Source of the DNA: CAXMST01 sp963700785
GTDB taxonomy: Bacteria; Actinomycetota; Thermoleophilia; Solirubrobacterales; 70-9
Length of the DNA: 64,000 bases
NCBI GenBank assembly: GCA_963700785.1
Contig: CAVOYZ010000011.1
Location: 3,087 to 67,086 of the forward strand
Direction of reading: 5' to 3'
Both the position numbers and the translations under genes were made by a program. Position 1 is the first letter of the stretch. Every line of letters begins with the position of its first letter. The notes below the pieces were generated by a model that saw nothing but the letters and a program-made list of their open reading frames with translations, did no database searches and was not told the DNA's origin. This document shows, piece after piece, positions 26,109 to 33,298 of the stretch.

Positions 26109-26924
26109 ATGGTTGGCAGCGGCCCTGGGACTCCCACAGGCGAACACCCCACCGGCCCCTCGCCTGGGCCGGATTTCCTCGTCCTCGGACCGGTGCGGGC
26201 GCGAAGCGCCGGTCGGGAGTGCCCCCTGCCGAACGGCCGGGTGCTGGCGCTGCTCTCGCTGCTCCTCGTCCACCGCGGCGCCGCTCTCCACCTCGACCGG
26301 ATCGTCGACGAGCTCTGGTCAGGCGCCGGCCCGGCGAACCCGCGAAACGCCGTCCAGGTGTTGGTGTCGAGACTGCGTAGCGCGATCGGCGGCGACCTCG
26401 TCGTCTCCCAGGGTGGCGGCTACGGGCTGGCTCTCGGCGGCGGAGCTCTCGACGCCGATCGCTTCGAGGCGCTTCACCGCCGAGGGCGGGAGGAGATCTC
26501 ACGCGGGCGGGCGGCACCGGCCGCGGAGACGCTGAGGGAAGCGCTCGGACTGTGGCGCGGACCGGCTCTGCTCGACGTGGCCGACCAAGGCTTCGCGCAG
26601 CCCGAGATTGCGCGGCTCGAGGGGCTTCGAGGGAGCTGCTTGCGAGATCGGGTCGACGCTGATCTTGCCTGCGGGCGGCACGCGCAGCTGACCGGAGAGC
26701 TCGAAGGCCTCGTCCTCCAGCAGCCGCTGGACGAGCGCCTTCGCTCGCAGCTGATCCTGGCGCTCTACCACGCCGGACGTCAGGCCGACGCGCTCGACGC
26801 CTACCGGGCGGCCCGCGTGGCGCTCGCCGAGGGCCTCGGCCTCGAGCCGTCTCCGGCACTCGCCGGGCTCGAGGGTGCGGTCCTCCGCCACGAGATGCCG
26901 ACGCCGGTCGCGATTGCGCTCTGA
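26109..26924 (+). CDS. SARP/AfsR-type regulator (winged helix plus BTAD)
   Basis: 271 residues from ATG 26109. After a Pro-rich lead, FLVLGPVRARSAGRECPLPNGRVLALLSLLLVH begins the OmpR-type winged-helix seen in SARPs, with VDELWSGAGPANPRNAVQVLVSRLR as the recognition part. The BTAD region follows (FEALHRRGREEISRG, ALGLWRGPALLDV, LLDERLRSQL-like LDERLRSQLILALYHAGR, DALDAYRAAR and the closing GLGLEPSPAL). No NB-ARC domain is attached, as in small SARPs. The open frame extends upstream of 26109 but only as LAL shadow. Targets unknown; divergence from the LAL gene suggests mutual regulation. Confidence 0.85.
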   Translation: MVGSGPGTPTGEHPTGPSPGPDFLVLGPVRARSAGRECPLPNGRVLALLSLLLVHRGAALHLDRIVDELWSGAGPANPRNAVQVLVSRLRSAIGGDLVVSQGGGYGLALGGGALDADRFEALHRRGREEISRGRAAPAAETLREALGLWRGPALLDVADQGFAQPEIARLEGLRGSCLRDRVDADLACGRHAQLTGELEGLVLQQPLDERLRSQLILALYHAGRQADALDAYRAARVALAEGLGLEPSPALAGLEGAVLRHEMPTPVAIAL

Positions 26925-27108
26925 GGCTCGCGCCGCCCGCGCGGGGCCGACCAGCTAGCGGAATCCAGGAAACACGGCAGCCCTGGCGCGAACGAGCGCC
27001 AGGCCGCGTCCCTGCTACCTATGCTGGGTGCGGGATGCAGATCGCAGCGTCGGAGCACTCGAGACCCGCGATTCCCTCCGGCGGCCCGGGTGGCGGAGGC
27101 GCGGGGCG

Positions 27109-27754
27109 ATGACCGACGCAGTCGCGCTCGCCGGGGCCGAGCGCCTCCACCGGCGGGCGCTGCGGCTCGAGTGGTTCACGATCGGCTGGAACGTGGTCGA
27201 GGCCGCCGTCGCCGTCGCCGCGGGCCTGGTCGCAGGCAGCGTCGCGCTGGTCGGCTTCGGCGCCGACAGCGGCATCGAGGTGCTGTCGGCCGATGTTCGT
27301 CGTGTGGCGGCTCCGCGCGGCACGTCCCGGGGACGACGAGCGACGGCATCGAGCGGCCGAGCGCCGGGCGCTCTACGGGGTCGCCACGACCTTCTTCCTC
27401 TTGGCGGCCTACATCGGCTTCGAGGCGCTCGGCGGCCTGATCGCGGGAGACCGTCCTGAGGCTGCGCCCGCGGGGATCACGCTGGCGGCCCTCTCGCTGC
27501 TGATCATGCCGACGCTCGCGTACTGGAAGCAGAGGACGGGGCGGCAGATGGGCAGCCGCGCCCTGCAGGCGGACGCGATCGAGACCTGGGTCTGCTCGTA
27601 CCTGTCCTTCGCCCTGCTGGCCGGGCTCGGCCTGAACGCCGCGGTCGGCTGGTGGTGGGCAGATGCCGCCGGGGCTCTGGCGATGCTTCCGGTGATCGTC
27701 CGGCAGGGATTGGGAACGCTCGAGGATGCCCGAGCCGACGACGATCCCAGCTAA
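27109..27754 (+). CDS. Cation-diffusion-facilitator-like membrane protein, one frameshift near 27291
   Basis: Starts at ATG 27109 with LHRRALRLEWFTIGWNVVEA and GSVALVGFGADSGIEVLSA, which match the first helices of CDF-type transporters including the Gly-Asp-Ser metal-site segment. The frame then shifts by one base (extra base in GGCCGATG) to MFVVWRL, ALYGVATTFFLLAAYIGFEA, LLIMPTLAYWKQR, DAIETWVCSYLSFALLAGL and WWWADAAGALAMLPVI. Removing the extra base gives 214 residues and about six helices, without the usual C-terminal cytosolic domain. Probably Zn/Fe/Mn export or a TMEM163-like protein. Confidence 0.75.
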
Positions 27755-27757
27755 CCT
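27752..27757 (+). promoter_or_regulatory. -10 hexamer TAACCT of the DivIVA-like gene
   Basis: Overlaps the stop region of the preceding transporter gene and ends six bases (GAGGGC) before GTG 27764. The same arrangement precedes the related coiled-coil gene at 63053. Confidence 0.6.
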
Positions 27758-27763
27758 GAGGGC

Positions 27764-28567
27764 GTGGATTCCGATCAGCAGGAGCAGCCTGGGGAGCCGC
27801 CGATCACGACCCGATTGTGGGGCTACGACCGCCGCGAGGTCGACGCCCGGCTGGCCGAGCTCGAGGAGCGGCTCGTCGAGAGCAATCTGGCCGCCGGTGC
27901 GGCGGTCGCCGGGGTCGGCGAGCTGCGGGGCGTCGGCGAGCGGGTCACCGAGATCCTCGACGCCGCGAGGCAGGCGGCGGAGGTCGCCGGCCACGAGGCG
28001 GCCGAGCGGGCCGCGACGCTGAAGCGCGAGTCGGAGGAGGCGGCCGAGCAGCTTCGCAGGGAGGCGGACGACTATCAGAAGACGACCCGGACGGCGGCCG
28101 ATGAGTACGACGCCGCGACCAGGGCCGGCGCCGATCAGGCGGCTGCCGAGATCGAGGCGAGGGCGCGGGTCGAGGCCGAGGCCTCGGTCGCGGCCGCCGA
28201 GGAGGAGGCCGAGCAGATTCTCGCCGACGCCCGGGCCGAGCTGGGACGGGTCGAGGCCTCGATCGCCGAGCTTCGCGATCGGCGCTCGGCGGTGATCGCC
28301 GAGATCGACCGGATCAGGGGCAACCTCGGCTCGATGGTCGGCGCGGCAGAGCAGGGGACGTCCGAGTTCCTCGGCCTACCGGACGCCGACGGCAAGGACT
28401 TCGACGAGCCGGAGACCCGGCAGCTCGAGGCCGCGGAGCGGGGCGACGATGCGACCGACGAATACGAGGAGCCCGAGGACGACGGGGACGAGTGGCCGGT
28501 CGTCCGGCGGCGTCCGGTCACCGACGTCGATCAGGAGGAGCAGACGATCAGGACCGAGGACCTCTGA
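27764..28567 (+). CDS. DivIVA-like coiled-coil protein
   Basis: 267 residues. The N-terminal RLWGYDRREVDARLAELEERL matches the DivIVA-type membrane-binding start. A long Ala/Glu/Arg coiled coil follows (to about residue 190), then a very acidic C-terminus (DDATDEYEEPEDDGDEWP). Such proteins organise poles, septa or envelope assembly in actinobacteria. A second protein with the same start pattern (GYRRADVE) is encoded at 63053-63886, so the window carries two. Leaderless GTG start. Confidence 0.75.
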   Translation: MDSDQQEQPGEPPITTRLWGYDRREVDARLAELEERLVESNLAAGAAVAGVGELRGVGERVTEILDAARQAAEVAGHEAAERAATLKRESEEAAEQLRREADDYQKTTRTAADEYDAATRAGADQAAAEIEARARVEAEASVAAAEEEAEQILADARAELGRVEASIAELRDRRSAVIAEIDRIRGNLGSMVGAAEQGTSEFLGLPDADGKDFDEPETRQLEAAERGDDATDEYEEPEDDGDEWPVVRRRPVTDVDQEEQTIRTEDL

Positions 28568-28598
28568 TCGGGCGCCGGCGCTGAGCGCCCGATGCGGC

Positions 28599-29684
28599 TC
28601 AGGTGCCGCCGACCACCGCCGCCGCGACCGCGTCGATCTCGTCCGCACGGGCCGAGGCGAGCGCCTCGCCGCAGTCGCGTAGGCCCTCGATCTCGGCCTC
28701 GCTGACGCCGTCGAGCGGCAGCGGCGCGGGAAGCTCGAGCTGCCAGCGGAAGTACCGCGGACCGGCCCCCAGCTCGACCCCCCTGGCGACCGGCGAGCCG
28801 GACTCGTGGTTGAGCAGGATGTGCGCCCAGTGGTGGGAGGCGTCGGACTGCCCGTCGAGCATCGCTCCGATCAGCGGCGGCTCCGAGCCGCTCGAGGGAG
28901 CGATCCAGCCAAGCGCCCCCCAGCCGGCGACAGCGTCGGGGTCGTAGCCGCGCTCGTGCTGCCCGGTTCCGAGCGAGACGACGAGCAGGTCCTCGGGACT
29001 GAGCGGCTCGCCCTCGGTTCGCTTCAGCGCCTCGATCGTCGCGGCGATCGTTGGGTTGTTGATGAACACGCCACCGTCGACCAGGGCCTCCTCGCCGAGG
29101 CGCAGCGCCGGGAAGTAGGTCGGTGCGGCCGAGGTAGCGAGGCCGGCGTCGACGGCCCGCATCCGCCGGGCCTCCTCGTTCCACGGCTTGAAGAAGCGCG
29201 GCGTGCGGTCGTGCATGTCGTAGGAGGGGACGAGCACCCCGGTCAGAGCCTCCGACACCGTGCGGTCGCCGAGCCGCCGCTCGAGCACGCGCTCCAGTCC
29301 CTCGAGGTCGTAACGGGGGTCGAGCAGGTCGCTGACGTGTCCGATCCCCGGCAGCCGCTCGAGCGGTGGCCGCGCGAAGATCTCCTGTGCCTCGGGACCG
29401 CTGTAGAGCTCGATCATCGCGGCCGGATCGAAGGCGGGCCCGCCGTCGGGGCCCGGCGTTGTCAGCCCGAGCGCGATCAAGCCTCCGGTCGAGGTGCCGG
29501 CGATCAGGTCGAAGCTCGAGGCGAGCGTCGCCCCCGGATCCCGCTCCTGCAGACGGCGCTCCAGCTCGGCCAGGACTATCGCCGGGATCAGGCCGCGGAT
29601 GCCGCCGCCGTCGATCGCCAGAATCCGGAATCCGGGTCGGCTGGGCGCCTCGAACTCGCGGCCGGGAACTTCAGGGTTGGCCAT
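28599..29684 (-). CDS. Patatin-like phospholipase
   Basis: 361 residues of a cytosolic patatin lipase. All signatures are present: oxyanion DGGGIRGLIPA near residue 25, nucleophile GTSTGGLIAL near 63, and catalytic Asp in LVDGGVFINNP near 200. It likely hydrolyses acyl ester bonds of phospholipids or other lipids. The ATG at 29684 follows TAGGCT with a seven-base spacer, a leaderless arrangement. Convergent with the DivIVA-like gene and divergent from the sigma-factor operon. Patatins of this type can also be defence effectors, but no partner gene is present here. Confidence 0.9.
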   Translation of the reverse strand: MANPEVPGREFEAPSRPGFRILAIDGGGIRGLIPAIVLAELERRLQERDPGATLASSFDLIAGTSTGGLIALGLTTPGPDGGPAFDPAAMIELYSGPEAQEIFARPPLERLPGIGHVSDLLDPRYDLEGLERVLERRLGDRTVSEALTGVLVPSYDMHDRTPRFFKPWNEEARRMRAVDAGLATSAAPTYFPALRLGEEALVDGGVFINNPTIAATIEALKRTEGEPLSPEDLLVVSLGTGQHERGYDPDAVAGWGALGWIAPSSGSEPPLIGAMLDGQSDASHHWAHILLNHESGSPVARGVELGAGPRYFRWQLELPAPLPLDGVSEAEIEGLRDCGEALASARADEIDAVAAAVVGGT

Positions 29685-29691
29685 CGCCCCA

Positions 29692-29697
29692 AGCCTA
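29692..29697 (-). promoter_or_regulatory. -10 hexamer TAGGCT of the patatin gene
   Basis: Ends seven bases before ATG 29684 on the minus strand. Confidence 0.5.
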
Positions 29698-29775
29698 CGA
29701 CAGCGGCCCGCCCGGAACGGCGGGCGACCGACCTCACGTTTCTGCGGTCGCGCTCGTTATCCAAAACAGATCAAG

Positions 29776-30279
29776 ATGACGAGCACCTTGAACCGATCGA
29801 GCCGGCCGCTTCCCTTCAGTCGCTTCTTCGCGGAGCAGTCGCCGGCGGTCGCGCGCTTCCTGCGGGGCATGCTCGGCCACCACGAGGCGGAGGAGTGCCT
29901 GCAGGAGACCTTCATCGCGGCGCTGCGAGCCTACGATCGCTTCGACGGCGAGGACCCGCGGGCCTGGGTGCTGGCGATCGCCCGTCGGAAGGCGATCGAC
30001 AGCCACCGGGCCGGACAGCGACGGCCGCAGCCGTCCGACGAGGCCGACGCTCTGGCCGCGATCGCCGATCCGGATCCCGGCCTCGATGCCGAGATCTGGG
30101 CTGAGGTCGCGGCGCTCCCCGAGAAGCAGCGGGCGGCGCTGTTGCTGCGCTACGCGCTCGATCTCCGCTACCGCGAGATCGGAGCCGTACTTGACTGCAG
30201 CGAGCCCGCCGCCCGGCGCAGCGCGCACGAGGGGATCAGCAAGCTGAGAAGGCGACGAGAGCAGGAGGAGGTGGCCTGA
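29776..30279 (+). CDS. ECF-family RNA polymerase sigma factor
   Basis: 167 residues. Region 2 is seen as ARFLRGMLGHHEAEECLQETF and PRAWVLAIARRKAIDSHR; region 4 as LPEKQRAALLLRYALDLRYREIGAVLDCSEPAARRSAHEGISKLRRRR. The protein redirects RNA polymerase to a small regulon. Its TGA overlaps the ATG of the alkyltransferase gene by one base (TGATG), so the two are translationally coupled. No separate anti-sigma gene is adjacent. The longer open frame upstream to 29494 is antisense to the patatin gene and was not used. Confidence 0.88.
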   Translation: MTSTLNRSSRPLPFSRFFAEQSPAVARFLRGMLGHHEAEECLQETFIAALRAYDRFDGEDPRAWVLAIARRKAIDSHRAGQRRPQPSDEADALAAIADPDPGLDAEIWAEVAALPEKQRAALLLRYALDLRYREIGAVLDCSEPAARRSAHEGISKLRRRREQEEVA

Positions 30280-30911
30280 TGGCCGAGGTTGCAAAGCCGC
30301 ATGACGAGGCGCTGATCAGGGCCGCGCTCAAGGGCGGGGCGCCGACGCCGGCCGAGACCGACCGGCTGCGGGCCGTGCTCGCCGCGCGGGCGGAGCGCGA
30401 GGGGCTGATCGACGTTGCGGTCGGCCCGGCCGACTCGCCGATCGGCACCCTGCTGCTGGCCGCCACCGGTGCGGGCCTGGTCCGGGTCGGCCTCGCCGGC
30501 ACCGACCACGAGCTGATTCTCGAACAGCTCTCGGCGACGCTCGGCCCCCGGGTGATCGAGCACCCCGCCCGCCTCGATCCGATCAAGCGCGAGCTCGAGC
30601 AGTACTTCGCCGGCCGCCGGCGCCGCTTCGAGTGTGCCGTCGATTGGCGCCTGACCTCGGGCTTCGTTCGCAGCGTGCTCGAGCGGACCGCCGAGATCCC
30701 GTTCGGCGAGACCCGGACCTACGCGGAGATGGCGGCGCTGGCCGGTAGCCCGCGAGCCTCCCGCGCCGCGGGCAGCGCCCTCGGTGCGAATCCGATCCCG
30801 GTGGTCGTCCCCTGTCACCGGGTTCTTCGCACCGGGGGCGGGCTGGGGGGCTATGCCGGCGGTCTCGAGGCGAAGCGGGCGCTGCTGGAGCTCGAGGGCG
30901 CGATCGGCTGA
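30279..30911 (+). CDS. ogt: Methylated-DNA-[protein]-cysteine S-methyltransferase with N-terminal extension
   Basis: Repairs O6-alkylguanine by suicide transfer to Cys. The C-terminal domain has IPFGETRTYAEMAALAG, SALGANPIPVVVPCHRVLR with the acceptor Cys in PCHR, and GGYAGGLEAKRALLELE. The first 45 residues (KPHDEALIRAALKGG, TDRLRAVLAARAEREG) form two charged helices not needed for Ogt activity. Coupled to the ECF sigma factor, the extension could act as a sigma-binding segment, linking alkylation state to transcription. Catalytic identity is solid; the regulatory idea is inference. Confidence 0.9.
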   Translation: MAEVAKPHDEALIRAALKGGAPTPAETDRLRAVLAARAEREGLIDVAVGPADSPIGTLLLAATGAGLVRVGLAGTDHELILEQLSATLGPRVIEHPARLDPIKRELEQYFAGRRRRFECAVDWRLTSGFVRSVLERTAEIPFGETRTYAEMAALAGSPRASRAAGSALGANPIPVVVPCHRVLRTGGGLGGYAGGLEAKRALLELEGAIG

Positions 30912-30927
30912 GGACTCGGATTGGCCG

Positions 30928-30933
30928 TATGCT
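30928..30933 (+). promoter_or_regulatory. -10 hexamer TATGCT of the HD-domain gene
   Basis: Ends seven bases before GTG 30941; same hexamer and spacing as at fbiC. It overlaps an in-frame ATG at 30929, which is therefore unlikely to be the start. Confidence 0.55.
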
Positions 30934-30940
30934 CGGCCTC

Positions 30941-31561
30941 GTGCAGGAGCCGCCCGTTGAGCGCCCCGCGGATCAGAGCGAGCCGCCCGGCTTCGCACGG
31001 TCCGGTTTGGCCCTCGAGGCCTGGCGCTTCGCCGCCGCCGCTCACGGCGGGCAGCGACGCAGGGGGAGTGGCTCCCCCTACATCGAGCATCCCGTCGCCG
31101 TCGCCCGGTTGGTGGCCGAGCACGGCGGCGACGAGGCGATGGTCGCGGCGGCATTCCTGCATGACGTGCTCGAGGACACCGATGTCGCGTCCGAGCGGAT
31201 CCACGACGAGTTCGGCGAGGACACCGGTCTGCTCGTCGACGCGCTGACCGACGATCGACGGTTGAGCGACTACGAGCAGCGCAAGGCGGCGCTGCGCGAT
31301 CAGGTCGAGCGGGCCGGGGAGCGGGCGGCGCTGGTCTATGCGGCCGACAAGCTCGCCAACTGCGACGACCTGCGGTCCGTGTACGCGCGCGAGGGTGAGG
31401 CGGCCGGTCCCCGTTTCAAGGCGCCGATCGACGTCCGGATCGCGATCTGGCGCGACGACGCGGCGATGGTCCGGCGGGTGCTCGGCCGGGTGCCGCTGCT
31501 CGAGTCGCTGATCGCGACGCTCGACGGCTTCGAGGAGGATCGCGCCCGCGCCTCCGCGTAA
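30941..31561 (+). CDS. HD-domain hydrolase of the SpoT/MESH1 type (no synthetase domain)
   Basis: 206 residues containing only the RelA/SpoT hydrolase half: AAAHGGQRRRGSGSPYIEHPVAVARLVAEHG, AAFLHDVLEDTD (HD pair plus ED) and ALVYAADKLANCDDLRSVY. This pattern fits a small alarmone hydrolase degrading (p)ppGpp or related nucleotides. GTG 30941 follows the leaderless hexamer. Its TAA stop lies within the operator-like palindrome ahead of the arsR gene. Other HD phosphohydrolase activities are possible. Confidence 0.8.
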   Translation: MQEPPVERPADQSEPPGFARSGLALEAWRFAAAAHGGQRRRGSGSPYIEHPVAVARLVAEHGGDEAMVAAAFLHDVLEDTDVASERIHDEFGEDTGLLVDALTDDRRLSDYEQRKAALRDQVERAGERAALVYAADKLANCDDLRSVYAREGEAAGPRFKAPIDVRIAIWRDDAAMVRRVLGRVPLLESLIATLDGFEEDRARASA

Positions 31562-31573
31562 GCGTTCGCTTAC
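31558..31573. promoter_or_regulatory. Palindromic operator candidate of the ArsR-family gene
   Basis: Perfect 7-2-7 inverted repeat (GTAAGCG-TT-CGCTTAC). It runs into the TACCAT -10 hexamer (31571-31576) and stops nine bases before GTG 31583, the position expected for autorepression. Confidence 0.6.
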
Positions 31574-31582
31574 CATAGGGCC

Positions 31583-31912
31583 GTGATCGATGCGGACTCA
31601 ACCCTGAAGGCGCTGGCCGAGCCCCGCCGCAGGGAGATCCTGCGACTGATCGGGGGGCGCGAGCTGAGCGCCGGTGAGGTGGCCGCTCATTTCGACGTCT
31701 CGCGGCCGGCGATCTCCCAGCATCTCGGCGTGTTGCGCGAGGCGGGCCTGGTCAGCGAGCGCCGCGCCGGGGCGAGGCGGCTGTACGCGACGGTCCCCGG
31801 CCGGATCGAGGAGCTGAACGAGTACCTGGCCGGCTTCTGGGAGCAGGGGCTCGGCGCCCTGAAGGCGGCGGCCGAGGCCGAGCAGAGGGGGCTGAGCCGG
31901 CGTGGCAGCTGA
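31583..31912 (+). CDS. ArsR-family transcriptional repressor
   Basis: 109 residues: STLKALAEPRRREILRLIGG, ELSAGEVAAHFDVSRPAISQHLGVLREAGLVSERRAGARRLYAT is a standard winged helix-turn-helix of the ArsR/SmtB fold. The metal-binding ELCVCDL box is absent, so this belongs to the metal-independent group that usually pairs with an SRPBCC gene, as here. TACCAT, a six-base spacer and GTG mark a leaderless transcript with the palindromic operator over the promoter. Overlaps the next gene by 11 bases. Confidence 0.9.
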   Translation: MIDADSTLKALAEPRRREILRLIGGRELSAGEVAAHFDVSRPAISQHLGVLREAGLVSERRAGARRLYATVPGRIEELNEYLAGFWEQGLGALKAAAEAEQRGLSRRGS

Positions 31913-32366
31913 GCCCGTCGAGTGCAGCGTCACGATCGAGGCGGCGCCCGAGGTGGTCTTCCCGTACCTGACCGACCCGGCCCGGATCGTCGAGTGGATG
32001 GGCGCGCGAGCGACCCTGAACCCGAAGCCGGGCGGCATCTACCGGGTCGAGCTGCCGGTCGGGTTCACGGCCCGAGGCGAGTTCCTCGAGGTCGATCCAC
32101 CCCGGCGGGTGGTCTTCAGCTGGGGCTGGGAGCACGAGGGAACGCTGGTTGCACCGGGGGCGAGCACCGTCGAAGTCGACCTCGAGCCGATCGCCGGCGG
32201 AACCCGGGTCCTGCTTCGCCACCACAAGCTCGGCGGCAAGTCGGCCTCGCAGCACCGGGTCGGTTGGCTGCACTACCTCGAGCGCCTCCGGGTCGCGGCC
32301 GGCGGCGGCGATCCGGGCCCGGATCCGGGGCCGACCGTAGCCGAGTCCCAGAGCGACGTTCCCTGA
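31902..32366 (+). CDS. SRPBCC (AHSA1-like) domain protein
   Basis: 154 residues with the START-like fold: VECSVTIEAAPEVVFPYLTDPARIVEWMG, then GGIYRVELPVGFTARGEFLEVDPPRRVVFSWGWE and GGTRVLLRHHKL. The cavity-forming fold binds small hydrophobic molecules; the function of ArsR-linked members is unknown. The gene starts inside arsR and is co-transcribed with it. A C-terminal Gly/Pro/Asp-rich tail is dispensable to the fold. Confidence 0.85.
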   Translation: MAAEPVECSVTIEAAPEVVFPYLTDPARIVEWMGARATLNPKPGGIYRVELPVGFTARGEFLEVDPPRRVVFSWGWEHEGTLVAPGASTVEVDLEPIAGGTRVLLRHHKLGGKSASQHRVGWLHYLERLRVAAGGGDPGPDPGPTVAESQSDVP

Positions 32367-32425
32367 TCTCGAGGCCCGCCGCCCCGGCGGCCAGAAGCGC
32401 GCGATGATCTAGCCTCAATCTGGCG

Positions 32426-33298
32426 ATGGCTGCTTTCGAGGCGCTCGGTGCGATTGGGCTCTGCGTGGCCGGAGTCGCCTATGCCGTGCGGGCGACGCGA
32501 CTCGCCGGCGCCGGCCGCCCGCTGCCGAGCTGGCGGCTCGTCTGCTTCGGCGCCGGAATCGCGGTGCTCGCGATCGCGATCGCCTCACCGCTGGAGGCCC
32601 TCGCGGAGGAGCTGATCGTCGGCCACATGGTCCAGCACCTGCTGATCATCGACATCGCCGCGCTGCTGATCGTGCTCGGCCTGACCGGCCCGATGCTGCA
32701 GCCGCTGCTGGCGGTCCCCTGGCTGCGCTGGATCCGCGCGCTCTCACACCCGATCGTCTCGTTCGCGCTCTGGGCGGCGATCCTCTACCTCTGGCACGTG
32801 CCGGCGCTCTACCAGGCGGCGACCTTCGACTCGCCGCTCCTGCACGCGGTCGAGCACGCATCGTTCTTCTTCGCCGGCCTCGGCATCTGGCTGTCGCTGA
32901 TCGGCCCGCTGCCGAAGCCGGCCTGGTTCGGCACCGGGGCCAAGGTCGTCTACGTCGTCGCCGTACGACTGGTCGGCACCGTGCTCGCGAACGTGCTGAT
33001 GTGGTCGGGAACGCCGATCTATCCCGACTACGAGCCGTTCCAGATCGCGCGCGGGGTCGACCCGCTCGCCGATCAGGGCTGGGCGGGGATCGTGATGATG
33101 TTCGAGAGCACGGCGGTCACCGTCGCCGCGCTCGCCTGGCTGTTCCTGCTCTGGGCACGGCAGGACATCGAGCGCCAGGAGCTGCTCGACTACGCGGCCG
33201 ACCGCGGCGTCGAGCTCGACCCCGCCCGCGCCGGACGGGCGGTTGCCGCCGGGCAGGGGGAACGGCTGCGAGAGCGGATCGGCAGCGTCAAGCCATGA
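32426..33298 (+). CDS. CtaG/caa3-type cytochrome c oxidase assembly membrane protein
   Basis: 290 residues with about seven membrane segments. Family marks are VGHMVQHLLIIDIAALLIVLG near residue 70, ALWAAILYLWHVPALYQAA, and HAVEHASFFFAGLGIWL, with conserved His residues thought to serve Cu insertion into oxidase. A TAGCCT hexamer ends ten bases before ATG 32426. The stop overlaps the next gene as ATGA. No oxidase subunit is nearby. Confidence 0.85.
   Translation: MAAFEALGAIGLCVAGVAYAVRATRLAGAGRPLPSWRLVCFGAGIAVLAIAIASPLEALAEELIVGHMVQHLLIIDIAALLIVLGLTGPMLQPLLAVPWLRWIRALSHPIVSFALWAAILYLWHVPALYQAATFDSPLLHAVEHASFFFAGLGIWLSLIGPLPKPAWFGTGAKVVYVVAVRLVGTVLANVLMWSGTPIYPDYEPFQIARGVDPLADQGWAGIVMMFESTAVTVAALAWLFLLWARQDIERQELLDYAADRGVELDPARAGRAVAAGQGERLRERIGSVKP

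Noticed and set aside
28599..29684. Patatin gene as a CBASS or other defence effector
   Set aside because: No nucleotide cyclase, ubiquitin-like or sensor partner gene lies beside it.
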